NCBI RefSeq assembly: GCF_007827815.1
Contig: NZ_VITH01000001.1
Coordinates: 744,001 to 808,000, forward strand
DNA: 64,000 nt
Origin: Azospirillum brasilense
Lineage (GTDB): Bacteria; Pseudomonadota; Alphaproteobacteria; Azospirillales; Azospirillaceae
Reading direction: 5' to 3'
How positions within the stretch are numbered: the stretch's first letter is position 1; every line of letters starts with the position of its first letter. Below the pieces are notes generated by a model. The model had not been told where the DNA came from, searched no databases, and saw only the letters and a program-made list of their open reading frames with translations. Position numbers and translations under genes: made by a program. Below, piece by piece: positions 16,098 to 24,064 of the stretch.

Positions 16098-16808
16098 ATG
16101 GCCTTACTGAAGGACGTCGCCGGCATCCTGCGGCGCAACCGCATGTTGGGGGTTCTTGACGACGACCGGATGCAGGAGCTGGTCACGCTCGGCCGGGTCT
16201 CGCGGTTCCACGAAAACCAGACCGTCTTCAGCAAGGGCGATCCCGGCGATTGCCTGTACGCGATCATGAAGGGGCAGATCGCCGTCTCGACCTCGTCGGA
16301 GGACGGGAAGACGATGCTGCTCAACATCCTGAATCCCGGCGACGTGCTGGGGGAGATCGCGCTGATCGACGGCAAGGACCGCACCGCCGGGGCCACCGCG
16401 TTGCGCCCGGCGGAACTGTTCCGCATCGACCGTCCGGAATTCATCTCCTTCCTGGAGCGGCACCCCTCGCTATGCATCCGCATGATGGGTGTGCTGTGCG
16501 AACGGCTGCGCTGGGTGTCGGAAAACATCGAGGATGCGGTTTTCCACGACGTGCCGCGCCGGTTGGCCCGGCGTATCCTGCTGCTGGCGGACACCTATGG
16601 GCAAAAGACGCCTGCCGGGCTGCGCATCAACCAGCCGGTGTCCCAGGAGGCGCTGGCGTCGATGCTTGGTGTCACGCGCGAGATGGTGAACAAAAGCCTG
16701 CGTGCATTGCGCAGCGCCGGAGCGATTACCTATAACAAAGGTTTTATTGTCGTCACCAATCTATACATGCTTAAGGATATGGCGGGAGAGTCGGGCGACG
16801 TGCCATAA
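16098..16808 (+). CDS. Crp/Fnr-family regulator, probable cyclic-nucleotide binder
   Basis: This 236-residue regulator has a cyclic-nucleotide-binding beta-barrel (about 20-135), dimer helix and winged helix (about 160-225). The phosphate cassette GEIALIDGKDRTA keeps the Glu, Arg and Thr that hold cAMP in CRP. The recognition helix contains TREMVNK, close to SRETVGR of E. coli CRP with the key Arg-Glu kept. There is no N-terminal Cys cluster, so it is not an FNR-type oxygen sensor. The gene follows TfuA in the same direction and ends at a terminator. The CRP box at 13482 is a likely target. Confidence 0.88.
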   Translation: MALLKDVAGILRRNRMLGVLDDDRMQELVTLGRVSRFHENQTVFSKGDPGDCLYAIMKGQIAVSTSSEDGKTMLLNILNPGDVLGEIALIDGKDRTAGATALRPAELFRIDRPEFISFLERHPSLCIRMMGVLCERLRWVSENIEDAVFHDVPRRLARRILLLADTYGQKTPAGLRINQPVSQEALASMLGVTREMVNKSLRALRSAGAITYNKGFIVVTNLYMLKDMAGESGDVP

Positions 16809-16813
16809 GGCCA

Positions 16814-16835
16814 CTCAGCACATCCGCTGAGTTTT
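16814..16835 (+). terminator. Intrinsic terminator after the Crp-type gene
   Basis: CTCAGC and GCTGAG pair around ACATCC and are followed directly by TTTT, 5 bases after the stop codon. The stem is short but the form is standard. Confidence 0.75.
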
Positions 16836-16913
16836 ATCGTCGCAAATTTTTTCAATCACGCTATATTGGCTGCACGACATGAAACACGGCTGACAGTCAA
16901 GGAATACAGGGCT

Positions 16914-17300
16914 ATGTCGGGTCAGGATTCACAGGCGTCCAACGCACCATCGCCGCTGAACGCCATCCCTCTGGTGGCACGCACCGTCAAGCTGTTCGGA
17001 AGCCCGACGCAGCTTCGGCTGGAGCCGTCCTACTGGGAGGCGCTGGACGACATCTGCCACCGCGAAGACCTGACCGTGGACGAGCTGTGCAGCGACCTCA
17101 AGGACCGCCTGGAGTCGCAGTCCCGCCGGTCGCGCGGCAACGCCGTGTCGCTGGCCAACGCGGTCCGCGTGTTCATCGTAGGCTACTATCGCAAGGCGGC
17201 GACCGAGAAAGGTCACGACCGCGCCGGCCATGGCCGCGGCGATCCCTTCGTCAGCACCCCCTTCGACCTTCCTCCGGTCCATCCGGCCAAAGAAGGCTGA
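16914..17300 (+). CDS. Ribbon-helix-helix domain protein (RHH_4-like), second copy
   Basis: This 128-residue protein resembles the one at 13041-13349: RTVKLFGSPTQLRLEPSYWEALDDIC then LTVDELCSDLKDRLE and a helix with ANAVRVFIVGYYRK. The shared plan is strand, long helix, helix with a final aromatic motif. The C-terminal 25 residues are low complexity. ATG at 16914 is chosen to match the family length; TTG-type starts upstream lack support. AT-rich sequence between the Crp terminator and this gene probably holds its own promoter. It could bind DNA or act as an accessory factor; the target is unknown. Confidence 0.68.
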   Translation: MSGQDSQASNAPSPLNAIPLVARTVKLFGSPTQLRLEPSYWEALDDICHREDLTVDELCSDLKDRLESQSRRSRGNAVSLANAVRVFIVGYYRKAATEKGHDRAGHGRGDPFVSTPFDLPPVHPAKEG

Positions 17301-17516
17301 TTTTCCGGCGCTGTTCCCGCTGATCAGCGCATGCCCCGAGGACAGGACGGCGGCCATTGCCCTGTCGTGGGGAAATGTCGCGACCGCTGAACGTGGTCAA
17401 CGTCCGGCTTGCACCGCGACGGGATTTGGTGTGTTGATCGGTCCGGCGGCGTGCACGGCCGGCTGACCGGGCCATCCGTGGGCCGCTCCTCCCGTCAACC
17501 GCGGAGCCGACCGTTC

Positions 17517-19559
17517 ATGAGCGGAACCCAGCCGTCCGCCATCCCGCCGATGTTTGCCCGATGGCTCGGAGACCGTTCCTTCCTGTCCGGCTTGGCGGCC
17601 CTGCTGATCGTCACGACGGTCCTGGCCTTGCTGGTCCGCCACAATTACCTGCTGTTCCATCTCTGCGTGGAGTTGTTCGCCGTCGCCATCTCCATGACGA
17701 TCTTCACGATCGCCTGGAACACGCGCGATACGAACCAGTCGCCCTTTCTTGCCTTCGTCGGCCTGTCCATGCCGGGCATCGCGCTGCTGGACCTGCTCCA
17801 CGCCATCGCCTTTCCCGGCATGAACGTCATCGGCGAGGCGAGCCCCAACCAATCCACCCAGTTGTGGATCGCCGCCCGCGGCCTGCAAGCCTCGGTGTTC
17901 CTGGCCGCCCCGCTGCTGACCGAGACGCGGCTGCGCGCCGGCGACGTGCTGCTGATCCAGGCCACCGTCGTCGCCTGCAGCCTGCTGTCGATCTTCACCT
18001 TCGACATCATGCCGGACGCCTTCGTTCCGGGGCTCGGGCTGACGCCCTTCAAGATCGGCGCCGAGTACACGTTCAGCGCCGCGGCGGTCGCCGCCTGCCT
18101 GCTGCTGTGCCGCAAGCGCCGGCAGTTCGAGCCCAGGGTGTTCGGCCTGACCTTCGCCGGAATCGCCCTGCTGGCCCCGCAGGAGCTGATCTTCACGCTC
18201 TACAACCACCCGCACGGGGTGGTGAACGCGCTTGGGCACTTCATTAAGATCCTGTCCTTCTACCTGCTCTACCGGGCGATCATCGTCACCGCGCTGCGCA
18301 ACCCTTACGACCTCGCCTTCTACCGGATGCGCCGCAGCGAGGAGGCCCTGCGCGACCATCTGAGCGGGCTGGAGTCGCTGATCGCCACCCGCACCGCCGA
18401 ACTGCGCGAGAGCGAGGCGCGCTGGCGGGCGCTCCTGGAATGCTCCAACGACTGGTTCTGGGAAACCGACGAGCGCGGGCGCTTCACCGCTTTGTCGCCA
18501 CGGGCCCAGGAGTCCACCGGACGCGGCGGGGCGGAGCTTCTGGGATTCACCCACGCCGATCTCCTGGACCGCAACCGCCCCGAGGAGGATTTCCCCATCC
18601 TGATCGAGGCGCTGCACCGGCGGGAGCCCTTCCGCCGCCTGTCCTTCCCATTGGAATCGCCGGGAGGGGCCGCGCGCTGGGTGATGGTCAGCGGCACGCC
18701 GCGCTATGACGGCAACGGCACCTTTCTCGGCTACCGCGGCACGACCAGCGACATCAGCGCGCGGCGCCAGTCGGCGGAGGCGGCGCGCCAGAAGCAGACC
18801 ATGGCGGCGCTCGGCAGCCTCGTCGGCGGCCTTGCCCACGAGATCAACAACCTGCTGCAACCGGTCATCAGCCTGTCCGACTTGGCGCGCGGCCGCGCCG
18901 GGGAGGATCGCAAGCTCCAGGCCTATCTGAACGCCATCCACGACAGCGGCGTGAAAGCCCGCACCATCATGCGCGACGTCCTCCAGTTCGCCCGCGTCGA
19001 GGTAGCGGACTCGCCGCCGGGCAACCTCGAGGACGCCGTCCGGTCGGCCCTGGAGCTTGCCGCCCCGTCGATGCCGCCGTCCATCGGAACGCGCACCCAT
19101 CTGGAGCCCGGCCTGGACGCGGTGACGATCACCGCGACCGAACTGACCCAGGTCCTCCTCAACCTGATCCAGAACGCCCGCGATGCCATGCCGCAGGGCG
19201 GCACCCTGACCATCGACGCGCGCTCTTTGACCATCAAGGAGCGGGAAACGACCCTCCGCCAGCTCGGCGAAGGCCGGTATGTGCGGCTGACCGTGACCGA
19301 CACCGGCACGGGGATGGAGGAGGGAATACGTTTGCGCGTGTTCGATCCATTCTTTACCACCAAGCCGGTTGGCAAAGGGACGGGGCTTGGGCTTTCGGTG
19401 GTATATGGTATCGTGCGTAACGGGGGCGGCGATGTTTGGGTCGAGAGCACCCCCGGACGCGGAACGTCCTTCATCATCGACCTGCCCACCGCCCCACCCG
19501 GCGGACCGGGCCAAACGACACATGGGATGCTGGTTCATGGCGAAGGTGCTGGTCGTTGA
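17517..19559 (+). CDS. MASE3-PAS sensor histidine kinase
   Basis: This 680-residue kinase has an N-terminal multi-span MASE3-type membrane sensor (about 15-250; FLAFVGLSMPGIALLDLLHAI and NHPHGVVNALGHFIK are typical). A short coiled coil and a PAS domain (about 300-410; CSNDWFWETDERGRFTALS) follow. The dimerisation domain has phospho-acceptor H441 in GLAHEINNLLQP, and an HATPase domain carries GTGMEE and GKGTGLGLSVVYGI. The NNLLQP version of the H-box is typical of this group. Its 3' end overlaps a receiver gene by 23 bases, so phosphotransfer to that receiver is likely. The signal is unknown. Confidence 0.9.
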   Translation: MSGTQPSAIPPMFARWLGDRSFLSGLAALLIVTTVLALLVRHNYLLFHLCVELFAVAISMTIFTIAWNTRDTNQSPFLAFVGLSMPGIALLDLLHAIAFPGMNVIGEASPNQSTQLWIAARGLQASVFLAAPLLTETRLRAGDVLLIQATVVACSLLSIFTFDIMPDAFVPGLGLTPFKIGAEYTFSAAAVAACLLLCRKRRQFEPRVFGLTFAGIALLAPQELIFTLYNHPHGVVNALGHFIKILSFYLLYRAIIVTALRNPYDLAFYRMRRSEEALRDHLSGLESLIATRTAELRESEARWRALLECSNDWFWETDERGRFTALSPRAQESTGRGGAELLGFTHADLLDRNRPEEDFPILIEALHRREPFRRLSFPLESPGGAARWVMVSGTPRYDGNGTFLGYRGTTSDISARRQSAEAARQKQTMAALGSLVGGLAHEINNLLQPVISLSDLARGRAGEDRKLQAYLNAIHDSGVKARTIMRDVLQFARVEVADSPPGNLEDAVRSALELAAPSMPPSIGTRTHLEPGLDAVTITATELTQVLLNLIQNARDAMPQGGTLTIDARSLTIKERETTLRQLGEGRYVRLTVTDTGTGMEEGIRLRVFDPFFTTKPVGKGTGLGLSVVYGIVRNGGGDVWVESTPGRGTSFIIDLPTAPPGGPGQTTHGMLVHGEGAGR

Positions 19560-19932
19560 GGATTCGGCCGCCGTGCGGCTGGCGGTCACCGAAGTGATCG
19601 AACAGGCGGGCCATGAGGTCGTGGAGGCGGAAAACGGCCGCGTCGCCATCGCCCTGCTTGACGGCGGCGCGCTCTTCGACCTGATCGTCACCGACGTGCT
19701 GATGCCCGAAGCCGACGGGGTGGAGGTCATCAAGGCTGCGCGCACCCGCAACCCCGGCGCGCAGGTGCTCGCCATGTCGGGTGGGGCACCGAACCTGCCC
19801 GCCGGCTATGCCTTGAAGATGGCCGAGATGTTCGCGGCGGACGCCGTGCTCTACAAGCCCTTCCTCAACGAGGAACTGCGCAAGGCCGTGGCCCGCCTGC
19901 TGTCCGCGTCGCAGGACACCGAGGCCGGCTGA
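19537..19932 (+). CDS. Stand-alone response regulator receiver
   Basis: This 131-residue CheY-like receiver has the acidic pair E8-D9 (VEDS), phospho-acceptor D53 (IVTDVLMP), a Ser switch (AMSGGAP) and Lys in LYKPF. It has no output domain, so it works by protein contact or as a phosphate relay. It starts inside the 3' end of the kinase gene (ATG at 19537), which indicates translational coupling. The sequence AMSGGAPNLPAGY resembles receivers found next to hybrid or PAS kinases in Azospirillum-like bacteria. Confidence 0.92.
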   Translation: MAKVLVVEDSAAVRLAVTEVIEQAGHEVVEAENGRVAIALLDGGALFDLIVTDVLMPEADGVEVIKAARTRNPGAQVLAMSGGAPNLPAGYALKMAEMFAADAVLYKPFLNEELRKAVARLLSASQDTEAG

Positions 19933-20288
19933 AAACGGGCCGACCAGCCGCCGTCCGAAAGGCCACGGCTTGGCCCCCAACACGCTGTGTCTTCCAGCAC
20001 ACAATGTGTCCAGGAGGCACCAGGGCGGCCACCGGTCCTCTTGACCGAAGTTATCCACAAAAAAGTGCATAAGATGGTGGATAAGGCTGTTGAACCCTCG
20101 GTTCCGCCTGCCCGCCGCGAGGGTGCCGGGGAACGCCCCTGAAACGACACCGATTCGGGGCATCCCACCCCGAACGGCCAGGATCGGCGCACCCCATGCG
20201 CCATTCCCTACCCCTAAGATGGTCTGGTCGGTTCCACACCCCCTCGCCACTATGACTCCATGCTTTGCGAAGGTGGAAAGGACGGCGG
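19933..20288. other. Intergenic region of 356 bases with DnaA-like boxes
   Basis: No gene is seen here. At 20051 is TTATCCACA, a perfect DnaA box. AGTGCATAA (20064-20072) and GGTGGATAA (20076-20084) are one-mismatch boxes in the opposite orientation. All three lie within 34 bases. Upstream at about 19999-20009 is the small palindrome ACACA-A-TGTGT. The flanking genes read the same way (+), so the region must also hold the promoter of the epimerase gene. AT content is raised only around 20050-20090. Confidence 0.6.
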
Positions 20289-21221
20289 ATGGCCCATTTT
20301 CTTGTGACCGGCGGCTGCGGCTTCATCGGATCGCATCTGGCCGACCGGCTGATCGGCGACGGGCACCGGGTCACCATCCTGGACGACATGAGCACCGGCC
20401 GCCTGGAGAACAAGCCGCTGCTGGCGAAGCTGGTGGTCGGCGATGTCGCCGATCCGGACGCGGTCCATCAGGCGATCCAGGGGGTGGACGGCGTGTTCCA
20501 TCTGGCGGCCGTCGCCTCCGTCCAGCGCTCGCGCGAGTTGTGGGCGGAAACCCACCGCACCAACCTGTCGGGCACCGTCACCGTCTTCGAGGCGGCGCGC
20601 AGCGCCCGCAACGGCAACCCGGTGCCGGTGGTCTACGCCTCCTCAGCCGCGGTCTACGGCGACAACACCGCCACCCCGCTGCGCGAGGACGCCACGACAC
20701 GCCCACTGTCCGCCTATGGCGTGGACAAGCTGGGCTGTGAGCTGCACGCCAACGTCGCCTGGGCCATCCATGGGGTGCCGACGACGGGCTTCCGCTTCTT
20801 CAACGTCTACGGCCCGCGGCAGGACCCGTCTTCGCCCTATTCCGGGGTGATCTCGATCTTCGCCCGCCGGGTGGCGCAGGGCGAGGACGTGACGATCTTC
20901 GGCGACGGCGAGCAGGTCCGCGACTTCGTGTTCGTCGGCGACGTCGTGCGCTTCCTCGTCAAGGCGATGGAGCGCCGCCCCGAGGGGGCGGAGGTCTTCA
21001 ACCTGTGCACCGGCCGCCCGACTTCGCTGCTGATGCTGCTGGAGGTGTTGCAGGAATTGTGCGGCAGCCGGGTGCGCCGCCTGCACCAGCCGGCGCGGGC
21101 GGGCGACATCCGCGTGTCCATCGGCGACCCGGCGCGGCTGCGCGCCACCTTCGGCGAGGGCTGCCGCTTCGGCCTGCTGCAGGGGCTGAGCGCCACCCTG
21201 ACCGGGGAGATGCCGCGGTAA
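20289..21221 (+). CDS. NAD-dependent epimerase/dehydratase (UDP-sugar type)
   Basis: This 310-residue extended short-chain dehydrogenase has the NAD motif TGGCGFIGSHL at residues 7-17. The active-site Ser-Ser is in VVYASSAAVYGD and the catalytic Tyr-x-x-x-Lys is in SAYGVDKLG, with substrate contacts in RFFNVYGPRQDPSSPYSGV. It is closest to UDP-glucose/UDP-N-acetylglucosamine 4-epimerases, supplying sugars for surface glycans; the precise substrate is not clear. AAGGA precedes the ATG at 20289. It stands alone and is convergent with the Na/Pi cotransporter gene. Confidence 0.88.
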   Translation: MAHFLVTGGCGFIGSHLADRLIGDGHRVTILDDMSTGRLENKPLLAKLVVGDVADPDAVHQAIQGVDGVFHLAAVASVQRSRELWAETHRTNLSGTVTVFEAARSARNGNPVPVVYASSAAVYGDNTATPLREDATTRPLSAYGVDKLGCELHANVAWAIHGVPTTGFRFFNVYGPRQDPSSPYSGVISIFARRVAQGEDVTIFGDGEQVRDFVFVGDVVRFLVKAMERRPEGAEVFNLCTGRPTSLLMLLEVLQELCGSRVRRLHQPARAGDIRVSIGDPARLRATFGEGCRFGLLQGLSATLTGEMPR

Positions 21222-21239
21222 CGCGGCGCTCCCCCACCG

Positions 21240-22931
21240 CTACACGTCGCGGCTTTCCAGCCGGGGCAGCCCGACCACCTTCAGGCGGCTTTCGCTGAGC
21301 TCGCCCACCTGATCGAGGATCGGCAGGGCGATGGCGGCGACATGGGCGTTGATGCGTTTCAGGTCGCGCAGGATGTCGAGCACCAGGGCGCTGGTCTCGA
21401 TGCTGGCGGCATCGCCGCGGCGGACGCGGTCGAGGTGGCGGGCGGTGGCGGTGCGCTCCAGCGCCCGCACCGCGTCCTTGCCGGCGATGAGCTGGCGGGC
21501 CAGCCGCCGGTCCTCGCCGATCAGGATGCCGAGCGCCGTGCGCAGATTCTCCACCGTGCGGCGGTGCAGCTCCTCGACCTCGCGGAAATCCTCCGGGGCG
21601 AAATGCAGGTGGTGGCGGATGCGCTTGGCGGCGAGTTCCATCAGGCTCTTGTCGATGATGTCGCCGATGTGCTCCAGGTTGATGGCGAAGGCCATCAGGT
21701 CGTCGACCCGCCGGGTCTCCTCGGCGTCGAGGTGACGGCGCCCCAGCTTGGCGAGGTAGAGCTTGAGCGCGGTGTGCAGCCGGTCCACCCGGTCGTCGGC
21801 GCGGCTGACCTCGGCGATCGGGCGCTCGTCGTTCTGGCGCAGCGCGGTCAGGCTGCGGCACAGCATGTCCTCCACCAGATCGCCCAGCCGCAGGGTCTCA
21901 CGCACCGCGCCGGCGATGGCGACGGAGGGCGTCTCCAGAGCCGATTCATCGAGATGCCGGGGCGTCGCCGCGTCCTCACCCGCGTCCTCCGGCTGGGGCA
22001 GCAGCCCTTCGGTCAGCCGGGCGAGCGGCGTCACCAGCGGCAGGAAGAGCAAGGCCAGCGCCGCGTTGAAGGCGACATGCGCGCTGACCACCGCCGTCAG
22101 CGGGGCCATTCCGGCCAGGAACGACGCGGCCAGCGGCACCAGCGGCAGGGCCAGCAGCGACCCGGTCACCCGAACCAGCAGATTGCCCAGCGGCACCCGC
22201 CGCGCCGCTGCGCCGTCGGCCGAGGTCGCCAGCACCGCCGGGATGGCGCCGCCGAGATTGGCGCCCAGCACCAGCGCCACCGCCGTCTCGGCCCCGATCA
22301 CCCCCGCCCCGGCCAGCGATCCGGCCAGCATCACCGTGGCGAGGCTGGAATGCACCGCCGCGGTCAGCGCCGCCGCGACAATCAGGGCGAACAGCGGCTC
22401 GCCGCCCAACGCCTCCAGCATTGCTTGGACCAGCGCCGACTCCCGGACCGGCAGGGTGGCCGTGCCGAGCAGCTTCAGGGCGAGCAGCATCAGCCCGATG
22501 CCGACCAGGATGCGGGCCAGCGCCCGCCGGCCGCGATGCTCGCCGCCCAGCGCGTGCAGCGCCCCGCCGAGCAGCAGCAGGCTGGGCGACAGCCAGTGCA
22601 GGTCGATGGCGAGCAGCCGGGCAACGAGGCTGGTCCCGACGTCGGCGCCCAGCATCACCGCCAGCGCCATCGGGGTGGTCATGAAGCCCTGCCCGGCCAT
22701 CGAGGCGGTCATCAGGGCGGTCGCCGTGCTGCTCTGCACCGCGATGGTGGCGGCGATGCCGGCCAGAAAGGCGGCCAAGCGGTTGCGCGTGCCGTAGCCG
22801 ACCCAGCGGCGGACCGCCGCCCCACCCCACCGGAAGACGCCCGTCCGCACCAGCCGCAGCGCCCACAGCAGCAGCGCCACGGCGCCGAGGATGTCGATCA
22901 GGACCAGGGTGGGCGAGACGGCGGTCGTGAT
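21240..22931 (-). CDS. Na/Pi cotransporter with C-terminal PhoU-like domain
   Basis: This protein has duplicated Na/Pi symporter repeats (AVQSSTATALMTASM and AVHSSLATVMLAGSL, each with the Q/H-SS motif) and a C-terminal PhoU-like helical domain (about 370-555). It belongs to the NptA/YjbB family and moves phosphate, in some bacteria outwards. The first ATG/GTG/TTG in frame is GTG at 22880, which cuts into the conserved first helix and has no ribosome site. An in-frame ATC at 22931 has GGGAGG 6 bases upstream and gives ITTAVSPTLVLIDILGA, as in relatives. I therefore propose 22931 as the start. Confidence 0.85.
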   Translation of the reverse strand: MTTAVSPTLVLIDILGAVALLLWALRLVRTGVFRWGGAAVRRWVGYGTRNRLAAFLAGIAATIAVQSSTATALMTASMAGQGFMTTPMALAVMLGADVGTSLVARLLAIDLHWLSPSLLLLGGALHALGGEHRGRRALARILVGIGLMLLALKLLGTATLPVRESALVQAMLEALGGEPLFALIVAAALTAAVHSSLATVMLAGSLAGAGVIGAETAVALVLGANLGGAIPAVLATSADGAAARRVPLGNLLVRVTGSLLALPLVPLAASFLAGMAPLTAVVSAHVAFNAALALLFLPLVTPLARLTEGLLPQPEDAGEDAATPRHLDESALETPSVAIAGAVRETLRLGDLVEDMLCRSLTALRQNDERPIAEVSRADDRVDRLHTALKLYLAKLGRRHLDAEETRRVDDLMAFAINLEHIGDIIDKSLMELAAKRIRHHLHFAPEDFREVEELHRRTVENLRTALGILIGEDRRLARQLIAGKDAVRALERTATARHLDRVRRGDAASIETSALVLDILRDLKRINAHVAAIALPILDQVGELSESRLKVVGLPRLESRDV

Positions 22932-23060
22932 GGCGGGCCTCCCGGCGTGTGGGCCTCAGCAACAGGACGATGGAGAGTGGGGCGTCATGAAAACGTAACA
23001 ATCGCAGGGCGCAACCTGATCCCCCGCGAAAGGCGTATCCCTTTTGCCGGGATGCGCCCC

Positions 23061-23960
23061 TTACCCCCGCGTCACCAGCCGGATGCCCAGCGCCACCGGC
23101 AGGATGCCCAGCAGGTCCCAGGGCTGGACCGTTTCGCCCAGCAGCGCCCAGCCGAACAGCATGCCGAGCGGCGGCATCAGGAAATGATAGGCGCTGGCCT
23201 CCGTGGCGCTCGTCCGCTGCAGCAGGCGGAACCACAGCAGGTAGCCGCCGATCGACACCACCAAAGCCTGATAAACCAGCGACCCGGCGAAGCCGGCGGT
23301 CAGCCGGATCGACCCGGCGTCTTCCAGCAGCAGCCCGAGGGGCAGCAGCGCCAAGCCCGCCGCCAGCACCTGGACCCCGGTGCCGGCGAGCAGCCCGGTC
23401 CGCGGCGCCAGCCGCTTGAAGAGCAGCGTCCCCGCCGACAGCGCCACCAGCGCGCCGACCGCGAGCGCGATGCCCAGCGGCGCGTCCGTCCCGCTGCCCA
23501 GCCGCCCGCGCACCACCAGCGCCACCCCGGCCACCCCCAGCGCCAGCCCCACCGCCTTGCGCCGGGTCATCGCCTCGCCCAGCAGCAGGGCGGCCAGGGC
23601 CGCGGTCAGCACCGGGTTGGCGCTGACGATCAGCGCCGTCAGGCCCGAGGACACGTGGGTCATGCCACTGTAGCTCAGCCCCAGATAGAGCGCGTGGTTG
23701 AGCAGGCCGAGCAGCGCCAGCAGGCCGAGGGTCCGCCCGGCCATTCCCCGATACTCGCCCCGCCACGCCGCGACGGCGGCGAGCAGCGTCCCGGCCATCA
23801 GGAAGCGGAAGGCCAGCAACAGCAGCGGCGGGCAGTCGGCCAAACCGATCTTCCCCGCGGCAAAGGCCGAACTCCAGGCCAGGCAGAAGGGCACGACCAG
23901 GGCGAGCGGCGCCGCCCGCGGGTCGGTCAGGGGTAAGGGGTGCGTGGCGGCGTGGGTCAT
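23061..23960 (-). CDS. EamA/DMT-superfamily transporter
   Basis: This 299-residue protein has ten predicted membrane segments in two EamA repeats, with FCLAWSSAFAAGKIGL in the first helix and FLMPPLGMLFGWALLGE in the last repeat. Such DMT proteins mostly export amino acids or related metabolites. It diverges from a LysR gene, with a palindromic operator-like sequence between, so the LysR protein probably regulates it. ATG at 23960 has GAGAGG upstream. Confidence 0.88.
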   Translation of the reverse strand: MTHAATHPLPLTDPRAAPLALVVPFCLAWSSAFAAGKIGLADCPPLLLLAFRFLMAGTLLAAVAAWRGEYRGMAGRTLGLLALLGLLNHALYLGLSYSGMTHVSSGLTALIVSANPVLTAALAALLLGEAMTRRKAVGLALGVAGVALVVRGRLGSGTDAPLGIALAVGALVALSAGTLLFKRLAPRTGLLAGTGVQVLAAGLALLPLGLLLEDAGSIRLTAGFAGSLVYQALVVSIGGYLLWFRLLQRTSATEASAYHFLMPPLGMLFGWALLGETVQPWDLLGILPVALGIRLVTRG

Positions 23961-24016
23961 GGCCGGTCCTCTCCCATGCGGAAGGCTGTGCGTTGGAGAG
24001 AGGATGGCGCGGGGTC

Positions 24017-24030
24017 TTTCCATTTGGAAA
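24017..24030. promoter_or_regulatory. Palindromic operator candidate between DMT and LysR genes
   Basis: TTTCCATTTGGAAA is a perfect 6-2-6 inverted repeat in the 104-base divergent region. It also fits the T-N11-A core of LysR operators. It lies 35 bases before the lysR ATG. Confidence 0.6.
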
Positions 24031-24064
24031 TTGGATGATATGATCCATTGCATTCGAAATCTGA

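Noticed and set aside
16098..16808. FNR-type oxygen sensor
   Set aside because: The N-terminal Cys cluster needed for the iron-sulfur centre is missing, while the cyclic-nucleotide cassette is kept.
20051..20084. Firm annotation as the chromosomal origin
   Set aside because: Three boxes alone do not make an origin; no clear AT-rich unwinding element or skew data are available here.
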